Positions 1 to 7,096 of a stretch of 7,909 bases of DNA are shown piece by piece; within the stretch, counting starts at the first letter, position 1, and each line of letters starts with the position of its first letter. The stretch is from contig CALDPN010000082.1 in assembly GCA_937911235.1 (NCBI GenBank), positions 1-7,909 of the forward strand, written 5' to 3'. Below the pieces are notes generated by a model. It was not told the DNA's origin. It was given only the letters and a program-made list of their open reading frames with translations, and made no database searches. A program made the translations under genes and the position numbers. Source of the stretch: an uncultured Bacteroidales bacterium (lineage in GTDB: Bacteria > Bacteroidota > Bacteroidia > Bacteroidales > Paludibacteraceae).

Positions 1-135
1 TTTGCCATTTGGTTTGCCGAGGCACTGCCCTTTATCGTTCTCCTTGTCATCATTCTCATTCCCGTTAGCATCATCATTCGCCGCCGCAGAGCAAAAAGAA
101 AGGCAAAGAAGCTTGCTCTTCAACAAAATCAATAA
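1..135 (+). CDS. C-terminal end of a membrane protein (partial, starts before the window)
   Basis: Frame 1 is open from the first base to the TAA at 133-135 and encodes 44 residues. They begin FAIWFAEALPFIVLLVIILI, continue into a hydrophobic stretch of about 20 residues ending PVSIII, and finish with a basic tail (RRRRAKRKAKK, then LALQQNQ). This is one C-terminal transmembrane helix followed by a positively charged segment, which by the positive-inside rule should be cytoplasmic. The arrangement fits the C-terminus of DUF4349-type proteins, but 44 residues are too few to name the family. The lipoprotein start lies 27 bases downstream on the same strand, so the two could be co-transcribed. 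It probably belongs to the same Firmicutes-like source as that N-terminus. Confidence 0.6.
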   Translation, partial: FAIWFAEALPFIVLLVIILIPVSIIIRRRRAKRKAKKLALQQNQ

Positions 136-150
136 GATTTTTAGAGTAAC

Positions 151-156
151 AGGGAG
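151..156 (+). promoter_or_regulatory. Shine-Dalgarno site of the lipoprotein start
   Basis: AGGGAG lies six bases before the ATG at 163, which is good spacing and strength. It fixes the start at 163. A clear Shine-Dalgarno is usual for Firmicutes and unusual for Bacteroidales; the complete genes further right in this window have none. Confidence 0.65.
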
Positions 157-162
157 CACGTT

Positions 163-555
163 ATGAAAAAACTGTTTGCCATTATTTTGATATCGACAAC
201 TCTTCTCTCCTTGGTGGGGTGCAATTTGTCAAAAATTGAAATAGGCGTCCGAGATGGCGCAATATACTTTGAACATTCAAACAGAGTTCCCGAAGTGAAT
301 ATACTCGTGTTTGAAGGTCAAGTACAGGTAAGAGATCCTTTGTTTTTTGAAAAGCTGGTAAGTTGCATAGACGGCAAACCTTCAAAAGAAATAGAATGTG
401 TTTGTGAAAACAACATATATGTTGTGGAAATCGGGAAACACAGCTTTGCCTTGCACAAAGATCATATAGTAATCTACTCGCCTATGGGATACAATATCAA
501 AGGGGTTAATATTACCAAAGTTGAATGCACCGAGGAAGAAATTGACGAACTTGTT
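163..555 (+). other. Segment: N-terminal part of an unrecognised small lipoprotein
   Basis: The segment has a signal peptide (KK at 2-3, hydrophobic 4-18, LVGC with Cys20, Asn at +2) and then about 100 residues of mixed beta-rich sequence containing short phrases such as GVRDGAIYF and IVIYSPMGYNI. I do not recognise a named family. The sequence GVNITKVECTEEEIDEL looks like the natural last strand and helix of such a small lipoprotein, so little may be missing from its end. In its own genome the protein would be exported and membrane-anchored. Its Shine-Dalgarno and short linkage to the upstream membrane-protein tail suggest a Firmicutes origin, which is inference. Confidence 0.6.
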
Positions 556-1380
556 GCAAAATCACCTTATTATAAAGCAACTTCAAACGACGTTGACTGG
601 TTACAAAAAGTTCACATGCAAGGTCGTATCCAAAAATGGGTAGACCACTCTATCAGTGTAACTATCAACCTTCCATCAGACGTTTCTGAAGATTTAGTAA
701 ACGAACTTTATATCGAGGCTTGGAAATCTGGTTGTAAAGGATGTACAGTATATCGCGACGGTTCTCGTACAGGTGTGCTAGTTTCTACCAAAAAAGACGA
801 AAAACCAGCTCCTTGCAACTGTTATCCAGAAATCACTCCAAAACGTCCACAAGAGCTTGATTGTGAAGTCATTCGTTTCCAAAACAACAAAGAAAAATGG
901 ATTGCTTTCGTAGGTATTCACAATGGTCGTCCATACGAAATCTTTACCGGTCTTGCAGATGACGAAGATGGTCTAATGCTTCCTAAGTCTGTAAATAAAG
1001 GTAAAATCATTCGTAACTTCCACGAAGAAACAAATACCAAAACCTATGACTTCCAATTTATCAACAAATACGGTTACAAAACCACTATCGAAGGTCTATC
1101 ACACAAATTCAACCCAGAATTCTGGAACTATGCTAAACTAATTTCTGGTGTACTTCGTTATGGTATGCCTATCGACCAAGTTGTTAAACTTGTAGGTTCT
1201 CTTCAACTGAACAACGACTCTATCAACAACTGGAAAATGGGTGTTGAACGTGCACTTAAGAAATTCATTCCAGACGGCGCCGATACAGGTCAAAAATGTC
1301 CACACTGCGGTGAAACACTTACCTTTACCGAAGGTTGTATGAAGTGTAATAATTGTGGTTACTCTAAATGCGGCGGATAA
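163..1380 (+). CDS. nrdJ: Composite ORF: lipoprotein N-terminus fused in frame to the C-terminal third of B12-dependent ribonucleotide reductase
   Basis: One 405-residue reading frame holds two unrelated proteins. Residues 1-20 are a lipoprotein signal peptide with lipobox LVGC (lipidated Cys20), and residues 21 to about 123 are a small secreted domain. From about residue 124 (EEEIDELVAKSPYYKATSND) to the end it matches the C-terminal part of class II, adenosylcobalamin-dependent ribonucleotide reductase of Bacteroidetes. That family is about 850 residues long; here the cobalamin-binding and radical-Cys regions are missing. A ribonucleotide reductase is cytoplasmic, so a lipoprotein export signal in front of it makes no biological sense. 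As written the product should not have reductase activity. The stop is followed by a bidirectional terminator. The ORF itself is certain; the most likely explanation is an assembly join inside 530-560. Confidence 0.85.
   Translation: MKKLFAIILISTTLLSLVGCNLSKIEIGVRDGAIYFEHSNRVPEVNILVFEGQVQVRDPLFFEKLVSCIDGKPSKEIECVCENNIYVVEIGKHSFALHKDHIVIYSPMGYNIKGVNITKVECTEEEIDELVAKSPYYKATSNDVDWLQKVHMQGRIQKWVDHSISVTINLPSDVSEDLVNELYIEAWKSGCKGCTVYRDGSRTGVLVSTKKDEKPAPCNCYPEITPKRPQELDCEVIRFQNNKEKWIAFVGIHNGRPYEIFTGLADDEDGLMLPKSVNKGKIIRNFHEETNTKTYDFQFINKYGYKTTIEGLSHKFNPEFWNYAKLISGVLRYGMPIDQVVKLVGSLQLNNDSINNWKMGVERALKKFIPDGADTGQKCPHCGETLTFTEGCMKCNNCGYSKCGG
532..1380 (+). pseudogene. nrdJ: 3' fragment of nrdJ, adenosylcobalamin-dependent ribonucleoside-diphosphate reductase (5' two-thirds missing)
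   Basis: Class II ribonucleotide reductase makes deoxyribonucleotides using a B12-derived radical in the cytoplasm. The recognisable conserved blocks, numbered in the composite ORF, are SPYYKATSNDVDW and QKWVDHSISVTINLPSDVSE, then the C-terminal RNR signature GCKGCTVYRDGSR at 190-202. These are followed by VIRFQNNKEKWIAF, RPYEIFTGLADDEDG, IEGLSHKFNPEFWNYAKLIS, and a Cys-rich tail with zinc-ribbon look (C379, C382, C392, C395, C398, C403). This C-terminal module, including the tail that re-reduces or binds metal in the family, appears complete, but the catalytic barrel and cobalamin site lie upstream and are absent. Codon use (AT-rich, Bacteroidales-like) matches the genes to its right, not the lipoprotein part. 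In its true genome it is probably an intact gene. Confidence 0.85.
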
Positions 1381-1396
1381 ATATTGATTTTATAAT

Positions 1397-1426
1397 AAAA
1401 AAAAGAGGCGAAAGCCTCTTTTTTTT
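1397..1426. terminator. Bidirectional Rho-independent terminator
   Basis: Eight A, then GAGGC (1405-1409), loop GAAA, then GCCTC (1414-1418), then eight T. The stem is GC-rich with A and T tracts on both sides, so it works for both the rightward nrdJ end (stop 1378-1380) and the leftward abc-F end (stop 1431-1433). Convergent genes sharing one compact terminator support this part of the contig being contiguous. Confidence 0.9.
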
Positions 1427-1430
1427 ATCC

Positions 1431-3368
1431 TCACACCTTACTTAATGCGTCTTCCCATTCGAGCATCTGCTCCTCAAGTTTCTTCTTAAGTTCCCCATGC
1501 TTAGAGAAAATTGCATCATCCACCACTCCACTTGCCATTTTTTCTTCTAGTTCGGCAATCTCTTTTTCGGTCTCTGCTATTTGAATTTCACAAAGTTCTA
1601 CATATTTTTCTGCACGACGTTTTTGACGTTGAAGTTCTTTTTGTTCTTCGTAGGACAACTCTTTTTCGGTGGTTGAGCCTGTCGCAGCCTCTACATTCGG
1701 GTCCTTTGACGAGCTCAGGGACCTCATTGATTTGTTTCTCTCTAACTCACTTAATGACTCCATTTTTTTAGTAGCCAAAAAGTCGTAAATACCACCTAGG
1801 TGTTCACGCACCTTACCGCCACCAAATTCATAAACCTTGTCAACTAAGCCATCAAGAAACTCACGGTCATGAGAAACCACAATAACAGTGCCATCAAATT
1901 CCTTAATTGCTTGTTTTAAAACGTCTTTTGAACGCATATCCAAGTGGTTGGTAGGCTCATCGAGAATAAGTAGGTTTACAGGTTCAAGTAGTAAACGAAT
2001 CATTGCCAATCTACTACGTTCACCACCAGAAAGCACTCCAACCTTCTTGTCAGAAGCCTCTCCGCCAAACATAAACGCACCCAAAATATCACGAATTTTG
2101 GTTCTAATATCGCCTACGGCAACATAATCTATAGTTTCAAAAACTGTTTTGGTTTCATCCAAAAGCGAAGCCTGATTTTGTGCAAAATAACCTATTTTTA
2201 CTTGATGACCAAGTTTTAGATTACCCACATAATCTGTTATCTCATTCATAATACACTTAACAAGTGTAGATTTACCTTCTCCATTCTTACCCACAAAAGC
2301 AACCTTATCGCCACGATTAAGAGTAAGTTCCACTCCAGAAAATACCACGTGGTCGCCATAGCTTTTGCCCACTCCTTCCATTATCACAGGATAACTTCCA
2401 GAATGTGGTGCAGGTGGAAATTTTAGCCTTAATGCACTTGTATCTTCCTCGTCTATTTCAATACGTTCTATTTTTGCTAACTGTTTAATGCGAGATTGCA
2501 CTTGTATTGCTTTAGTAGCTTGATAACGGAAACGCTCTATAAATGCTTCTGTATCAGCAATTTCTTTTTGTTGATTTTGATATGCACGAAGTTGTTGTTC
2601 ACGGCGTTCTTTTCTTAATTCCACATAAGCAGAATAATTTGCCTTATAGTCATAAATCTTGCCAAGGCTAATTTCTATAGTACGTTTTGTAACAGTATCA
2701 AGGAATTTTCTATCGTGCGACACAAGCACCACTGCGCCAGGATAATTTGCCATAAATTGTTCTAACCATTGAATAGACTCAATATCTAAGTGGTTAGTAG
2801 GCTCATCGAGAAGCAATACATCTGGACGTTGAAGTAATATTTTAGCAAGCTCAATACGCATACGCCAACCACCACTAAACTCATTGGTTGGTCTCTCAAA
2901 ATCGCTACGCAAAAAACCAAGCCCCATAAGAGTTTTCTCTACTTCTGCATCGAAATTTCCACCACCTTGCATATCAAGTTGCTCATTTAGGTGAGAAATT
3001 TCGTCGATAAGTGCAAGATAAGACTCTGATTCATAGTCAGTTCTCTCACAAAGTTGCACATTCAGTTCCTCTAAATGAGCCTGTAATGATAGAATACGAC
3101 TAAAAGCCTTAGCTGCTTCATCTCTCACAGTGGTATCATCGTTGTGAATCATGTGCTGTGGCAGATAGCCCACTGTTACATCCTTAGGAATAGACACTCT
3201 ACCAGAAGTTGGCTCCTGAAGTCCTGATATAATCTTAAGCATAGTACTCTTCCCTGCTCCATTTTTACCCACCAGAGCTATCCTATCACGCTTATTTATT
3301 ACATAATTTACATTATCAAAAAGCGCTTTTGCACTAAATTCAACAGTTAAATTTTCAACAGAAATCAT
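1431..3368 (-). CDS. ABC-F family ATPase (ribosome-associated, Uup/EttA/YdiF type)
   Basis: The 645-residue protein has two fused ABC ATPase domains and no transmembrane segment, the ABC-F layout. Domain 1: Walker A GKNGAGKST (34-42), signature FSGGWRMR (164-171), Walker B VLLLDEPTNHLD (184-195), switch SHDR (217-220). The interdomain linker, about 240-325, is charged and helical (P-site tRNA interaction motif position). Domain 2: GKNGEGKST (360-368), LSGGERSR (446-453), LLILDEPTNHLD (466-477), SHDRE (499-503). A charged coiled coil fills about 572-645. ABC-F proteins act at the ribosomal E site in translation or antibiotic protection; nothing here distinguishes housekeeping from resistance members, and I favour housekeeping because it resembles the common Bacteroidetes ABC-F. 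All catalytic motifs are intact. Residues 549-566, between domain 2 and the coiled coil, are encoded by a REP-like repeat. The gene is monocistronic, divergent from the addB-like gene, and has no Shine-Dalgarno. Confidence 0.93.
   Translation of the reverse strand: MISVENLTVEFSAKALFDNVNYVINKRDRIALVGKNGAGKSTMLKIISGLQEPTSGRVSIPKDVTVGYLPQHMIHNDDTTVRDEAAKAFSRILSLQAHLEELNVQLCERTDYESESYLALIDEISHLNEQLDMQGGGNFDAEVEKTLMGLGFLRSDFERPTNEFSGGWRMRIELAKILLQRPDVLLLDEPTNHLDIESIQWLEQFMANYPGAVVLVSHDRKFLDTVTKRTIEISLGKIYDYKANYSAYVELRKERREQQLRAYQNQQKEIADTEAFIERFRYQATKAIQVQSRIKQLAKIERIEIDEEDTSALRLKFPPAPHSGSYPVIMEGVGKSYGDHVVFSGVELTLNRGDKVAFVGKNGEGKSTLVKCIMNEITDYVGNLKLGHQVKIGYFAQNQASLLDETKTVFETIDYVAVGDIRTKIRDILGAFMFGGEASDKKVGVLSGGERSRLAMIRLLLEPVNLLILDEPTNHLDMRSKDVLKQAIKEFDGTVIVVSHDREFLDGLVDKVYEFGGGKVREHLGGIYDFLATKKMESLSELERNKSMRSLSSSKDPNVEAATGSTTEKELSYEEQKELQRQKRRAEKYVELCEIQIAETEKEIAELEEKMASGVVDDAIFSKHGELKKKLEEQMLEWEDALSKV
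1671..1723. repeat. REPIN-like pair of palindromic repeats inside the abc-F coding sequence
   Basis: Two related palindromic cores lie in opposite orientation: 1671-1689 (GGTTGAGCCTGTCGCAGCC) and 1700-1723 (starts GGTCCTTTGACGAGC, ends TCAGGGACC), separated by ten bases. The second is bounded by GGTCC/GGACC arms. From memory they resemble the widespread bacterial repeat with core CTGAGC, TGTCGAAGG (REP-like, mobilised in trans). The sequence contributes residues 549-566 of the ABC-F protein (SLSSSKDPNVEAATGST region) without breaking the frame, at a naturally variable linker. A genome-wide copy count would settle it. Confidence 0.65.
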
Positions 3369-3386
3369 AATTTATTTATTTACTTG

Positions 3387-3394
3387 CAAAGATA
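3387..3394 (-). promoter_or_regulatory. -7 element of the abc-F promoter
   Basis: The minus strand reads TATCTTTG, an exact match to the Bacteroidetes -7 consensus TAnnTTTG, 18 bases before the ATG at 3368. The predicted leader is about 12-15 bases of A/T-rich sequence with no Shine-Dalgarno. A -33 TTTG at the usual 19-21 spacing is not evident; the nearest, within a T run, is only 13 bases away, so the upstream element is weak. Confidence 0.6.
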
Positions 3395-3424
3395 CTAAAA
3401 AAAACCTCAAAAAAACTCCTAACT

Positions 3425-3439
3425 ACGGACTACGTCCGT
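3425..3439. repeat. Short perfect hairpin in the divergent intergenic region
   Basis: ACGGAC (3425-3430), loop TAC, GTCCGT (3434-3439) form a perfect 6-bp stem, GC-rich in an AT-rich surround. It lies upstream of both divergent promoters, so it could be a regulator site or part of an intergenic repeat. A TTTTT run follows on the plus strand three bases after the stem, but no gene ends nearby, so a terminator role is unlikely. Confidence 0.4.
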
Positions 3440-3449
3440 GATTTTTGGC

Positions 3450-3493
3450 TGCACTCGGGATAATAAATTAATTTATTCTCCTCTCGTTTGCAC
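3450..3493 (+). repeat. Palindrome-containing promoter-upstream element
   Basis: A perfect 16-bp palindrome, AATAAATTAATTTATT (3462-3477), extends after one mismatch by GGA (3458-3460) and TCC (3479-3481). It is framed by TGCACTCGGG on the left and CTCTCGTTTGCAC on the right, so TGCA occurs at both outer ends (3450-3453, 3489-3492). The right flank contains the -33 TTTG of the addB promoter. I recall similar TGCACTCGG and CTCTCGTTTGCA phrases before Bacteroidales genes, so this may be a dispersed promoter-carrying repeat. That recollection is unverified. Confidence 0.45.
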
Positions 3494-3518
3494 AAAAATT
3501 CCTAATTTATTATCTTTG
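3487..3518 (+). promoter_or_regulatory. Bacteroidetes sigma-ABfr promoter of the addB-like gene
   Basis: TTTG (3487-3490), 20 bases, then TATCTTTG (3511-3518): an exact match to the Bacteroidetes -33/-7 consensus. Transcription should begin about 4-8 bases after the -7 element, at 3522-3526. That is at or next to the ATG at 3524, so the mRNA is probably leaderless. Confidence 0.8.
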
Positions 3519-3523
3519 TAATT

Positions 3524-6370
3524 ATGACACCATTTTTAAAACAAATAGCAGAAATATACTACAAAGAACAAGGTTCTAACATATCAGACACTTGTTTTGT
3601 ATTCCCATCACGTCGTGCAGGAAAGTTCTTTATAGAACATTTAAAACATATCTCTAGCGACACTCTACTCGCTCCTGAGTGTTTAACTATATCAGAATTT
3701 TTCGATACATTGTGTCCTCAGTACGAAAAAGAAGACAAAATAGGACTTTTATTTCACTTATACGAGTCGTATAAAACTGTAACAAATACAAAGGAAAATT
3801 TCAACGAATTTTTAGGCATTGGCGAAATAATTCTAAAAGACTTCAACGATATAGACAATTATTTAGTAAACGCTAAATACATTTTCTCTAACATAGAAGA
3901 ACTAAAAAGATACGAAAAAGAAAATATCTTAACAAAAGAACAAATCAACTGTATTCGTAATTTTCTAAATTTGATAGACAATGGTAGCGAGTATAGAGAA
4001 AAAACACACCAGCTATGGAAGAAGATGTTGGAAATTTACAACAACTTCAAAGACAGACTATTTTCTGAAAATATAGGTTACGATGGTATGCTACATCGTT
4101 ATGTGGTAGAAAACGAAATACCAGACGCCCTACTTCCAGAGAAAGTAGTATTTATAGGATTTAATGCCCTAGATGGCACTACAAAGGCGCTTTTCGATAT
4201 TTTAAAACGTAAAGGAATTGCAGATTTCTATTGGGATTACGACTTTAAATACGCAAAAATATCAGAAGATGCAGCAAACAAAGCGCACTATTTTACAAAA
4301 ACAAATTTAGAAAAATATAAATCTAAATACAATTTAGAGAAAGAAAATTATCCAGAAACAACAATTCATACCATTGGTTGTTCTTCAAATATTGGTCAAA
4401 CTAAATATACAAACAAGTTACTTAATGAACTTTTAAGTAACGAAAAAGACAATACTTCAACAGAAGAAAAGACAATAAAAACAGCATTGATATTGTCTGA
4501 CGAATCTCTTCTTATACCAATGTTGTATGCAATGCCAGAAAATAAATCTGTAAATATTACAATGGGTTATCCTATAAAATACACTTCAACATACAATTTT
4601 ATAGATTTATTTTTATCGTTGCATAAAAATTATAAACTACAAAAAGGATTTAACAACACAAATACAAAAGAGATTTTATCTCATCCCTACCTTGTGAGCC
4701 TGTGTAAAGATGAAATAGAAAATCTTGATAAATTTATATACAACAATACTTATATTCCAGAAGAAGAATTAGTTACTGAAAATGAATTATTAAAGCTTAT
4801 CTTTACGCCATACAATTACGCAGAGCTTCTTCCTAAATTGTTGTTAGTCATAGAATATCTAATTAATAACATCAATCAAGACCTTAAGCTTGACAAAGAA
4901 TGCCTAAACCAAGCTCATATAGCAACCAATAAGACAATTACCCTACTAGGATGTTATCCAAACATATCTATAGACGCATATACGATATACAGAATAATGA
5001 CTTCTGTATTAAAAATGGTAAACCTATCATTTTTAGGGGAACCTCTAAGTGGACTACAAATGATGGGAATGCTAGAAACTCGATGTCTAGACTTTGATAA
5101 TATAATAATAACTTCGTTCAACGAAGGCATTTTCCCTAAATCTGACATTGGCAACTCACTAATACCATATAGCATTAGAAAACCATACAATCTGCCTACT
5201 ACAGACCATCAGGATGCAATTTTTGCATACAATTTCTACCGACTAATTAAGCGAGCTTCAAATGTTTGGCTAATATACGACACAAGAAACAACAATGAAA
5301 ATAGCACAGGTGAAGTAAGTAGATTTGTAAAACAACTTGAATATCTTTACAATGTTTCTATAGATAAAAAACAAGTGACACATATTCCTCAGATATGTAA
5401 GTCTGAAGATATTATTATCAATAAATCTGAAGAAGATATTAACGATATTAATAAATATTTCCAAGAAACAGGCTTAACACCTTCTGCTCTAAACGAGTAT
5501 ATTAAATGTCCTTTAAAGTTCTATTACACTTATATTAAAGGAATTAGAGAAAAATCTGAAGTAGCAACAACATTAGACGCAGCACAATTAGGACGTGTTT
5601 TTCACACTGTAATGGAACTTATCTACACTCCTTTTATTGGCAAACAGGTAACAGAAAACAACTTGTCTCAATACACAAAAGACAAAATAGAAGAACTCAC
5701 CCAAAAGGCAGTTATATTTACACTATACGAATTAAAGAAAATACAAGAGGTAGAAAAATATTCTTATCAAATTACTGGAGAGAATAAGATTCTATTTGAA
5801 ATCATTGTAGAAATGGTAATTAATATGCTTGAATGTGATAAAAAACGCACTCCGTTTACTCATATTTCTAGCGAGAATAAATATACCAAGGAATACACAA
5901 CTTGCAGTGGCAATAATATAAAACTTAAAGGTTTTATCGATAAGATAGACGAAACAAGCAATGCAGTGCATCTAATCGACTATAAGACCACAAAATTAAA
6001 CGAGAATATTGATGCCACTAAAGTGCTTGACACAGATGAATTGAAGGCCTTCTTTTACGAACCTAACAATAAAAAATACGTGAAAGAAATACTTCAAATG
6101 TGTTTTTATAATATTCTATACAAAGAAAAGACCAATAAGAATATCGAAACTTATCTTTTCCTAGCTAGAATGTCATTTGACCATAAAAACTTCTTAGCCA
6201 ATACACAAGTGCTTCTTCCTAATGATTGGGAGTCAACATTTAGAGAACAGCTAGACATTGTTGTGGATAACCTTATGGATAAAGAAAAGGAAATTTACCA
6301 AACTACTAATACCAAGAATTGTGAATATTGTTATTTTGCACCTATGTGTAGAAGAGAAAAAGGTGACTAA
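3524..6370 (+). CDS. addB: AddB-like PD-(D/E)XK nuclease / inactivated-helicase protein (double-strand-break repair)
   Basis: The 948-residue cytoplasmic protein has the layout of the AddB/RexB-type Bacteroidetes family. The N-terminal helicase-like part starts VFPSRRAGKFF, where a Walker A GxGKT is absent, so no ATP hydrolysis is expected from this half. A UvrD-like block LDFDNIIITSFNEGIFP lies mid-protein. The C-terminal nuclease shows LTPSALNEYIKCPLKFYYTY, LGRVFH (His694), GFIDKID (Asp806) and LIDYKTTK (Asp819, Lys821), a complete RecB-family active site. Cys662 with Cys933, Cys936 and Cys942 (CxxCx5C) matches the AddB 4Fe-4S cluster that staples the nuclease domain. The protein should resect DNA ends for recombination with a UvrD-type partner (AddA), which is not beside it here. 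The start at MTPFL fits the family and the promoter at 3487-3518. No frameshift is seen. Confidence 0.87.
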   Translation: MTPFLKQIAEIYYKEQGSNISDTCFVFPSRRAGKFFIEHLKHISSDTLLAPECLTISEFFDTLCPQYEKEDKIGLLFHLYESYKTVTNTKENFNEFLGIGEIILKDFNDIDNYLVNAKYIFSNIEELKRYEKENILTKEQINCIRNFLNLIDNGSEYREKTHQLWKKMLEIYNNFKDRLFSENIGYDGMLHRYVVENEIPDALLPEKVVFIGFNALDGTTKALFDILKRKGIADFYWDYDFKYAKISEDAANKAHYFTKTNLEKYKSKYNLEKENYPETTIHTIGCSSNIGQTKYTNKLLNELLSNEKDNTSTEEKTIKTALILSDESLLIPMLYAMPENKSVNITMGYPIKYTSTYNFIDLFLSLHKNYKLQKGFNNTNTKEILSHPYLVSLCKDEIENLDKFIYNNTYIPEEELVTENELLKLIFTPYNYAELLPKLLLVIEYLINNINQDLKLDKECLNQAHIATNKTITLLGCYPNISIDAYTIYRIMTSVLKMVNLSFLGEPLSGLQMMGMLETRCLDFDNIIITSFNEGIFPKSDIGNSLIPYSIRKPYNLPTTDHQDAIFAYNFYRLIKRASNVWLIYDTRNNNENSTGEVSRFVKQLEYLYNVSIDKKQVTHIPQICKSEDIIINKSEEDINDINKYFQETGLTPSALNEYIKCPLKFYYTYIKGIREKSEVATTLDAAQLGRVFHTVMELIYTPFIGKQVTENNLSQYTKDKIEELTQKAVIFTLYELKKIQEVEKYSYQITGENKILFEIIVEMVINMLECDKKRTPFTHISSENKYTKEYTTCSGNNIKLKGFIDKIDETSNAVHLIDYKTTKLNENIDATKVLDTDELKAFFYEPNNKKYVKEILQMCFYNILYKEKTNKNIETYLFLARMSFDHKNFLANTQVLLPNDWESTFREQLDIVVDNLMDKEKEIYQTTNTKNCEYCYFAPMCRREKGD

Positions 6371-6395
6371 AAGAGTAAATACCCTCATAATAAAA

Positions 6396-6433
6396 AAGAA
6401 AGGACAACTCCATTTGGAATTGTCCTTTTCTTT
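6396..6433. terminator. Convergent bidirectional terminator between addB and the TPR gene
   Basis: AAAGGACAA (6399-6407) pairs with TTGTCCTTT (6420-6428). After one C/A mismatch, TCC pairs with GGA around an apical loop of four. A-rich sequence precedes and T-rich sequence follows the stem, so both the rightward addB-like gene (stop 6368-6370) and the leftward TPR gene (stop 6449-6451) can end here. Confidence 0.8.
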
Positions 6434-6448
6434 ATTTAATGTAATCAA

Positions 6449-7096
6449 TTATAGTGTGTTGATTTCGTCGTTGATTGCTTTGTATTCAGCAGAACCTGTT
6501 TTGCCTAAACGAACATACATTTCACGAATAGATTGTAATAATGTAAGGTAATTTTGATCGTCTTCAGACATAATTTCACGAGCAGGAAGATAATATTCTA
6601 ATGCTTTATCAAAGCAAGTTTTAGCTTCATCTACAGCTTTTTTGTATTGTTTGTCATCTTCAATATCTTGAGCTTTTTCTAGTTGGTTCATACCGTCAAG
6701 AGCCCATACACGACCCATTTCAAATAGAATAGAAGCATCTTTAGAAGCGCTACCATCAGCAAATAATGGTTCTAGAGTAGCTTTAGCTTTGTCAAATTCT
6801 TTCATTTGGATAGCAAGCACACTAGCTTTAACCACTTTGTATTGTACATTTGAAGGATCTGACTCAACAAGTTTGTCTAGGTTTTCTACAGCTTTTTCGC
6901 TTTTACCTGTCATCATGTATTGGTTTACTAATGAACCAATTACGTTAGGATCAGAAGGGAACATTGCAACAGCTTCTTCTAGAGTAGCTTCTGCTTTAAG
7001 TGTGTCTTCTTTAGCCATGTAGATTTCAGAAAGTGTTTGGAATACAAATGCTGAGTTTTTGTTTTTCACAGATTTAAGTTCTTCAAGAAGTTTGTC
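6449..7096 (-). pseudogene. 3' fragment of a tetratricopeptide-repeat protein gene
   Basis: About 206-215 residues (112-326 of the composite ORF) form helical repeats of TPR type. Examples are FVFQTLSEIYMAKEDTLKAE, then a repeat with TGKSEKAVENLDKLVESDP, then one with MKEFDKAKATLEPLF. A longer helix pair around 231-285 (FEMGRVWALDGM, CFDKALEYYLPARE) and a last one around 291-320 (LLQSIREMYVRLGK) follow. TPRs mediate protein-protein contact; the partner is unknown. The style matches Bacteroidales TPR proteins that are usually much longer, with an N-terminal signal peptide that would lie in the missing part. Codon use fits nrdJ and the complete genes in the core, so the native locus is probably an intact gene converging on addB. 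Confidence 0.75.

Noticed and set aside
163..1380. A novel exported, lipid-anchored ribonucleotide reductase-related protein
   Set aside because: The reductase part lacks catalytic and cobalamin regions and is cytoplasmic in the family; sequence style changes at the join, so a chimera is the simpler reading.
1888..2127. Plus-strand ORFs inside abc-F (also 1511-1771)
   Set aside because: Antisense to intact Walker B, signature and coiled-coil codons of the ABC-F protein; no independent evidence of coding.
1431..3368. A dedicated antibiotic-resistance ABC-F
   Set aside because: Nothing in the linker or context (no leader peptide, mobile genes or other resistance genes) separates it from the common housekeeping Bacteroidetes ABC-F.
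6258..6551. A 97-codon plus-strand ORF spanning the end of addB and the convergent terminator
   Set aside because: It overlaps conserved AddB C-terminal codons (Fe-S cysteines) out of frame and crosses the terminator into the antisense of the TPR gene; it is a shadow.
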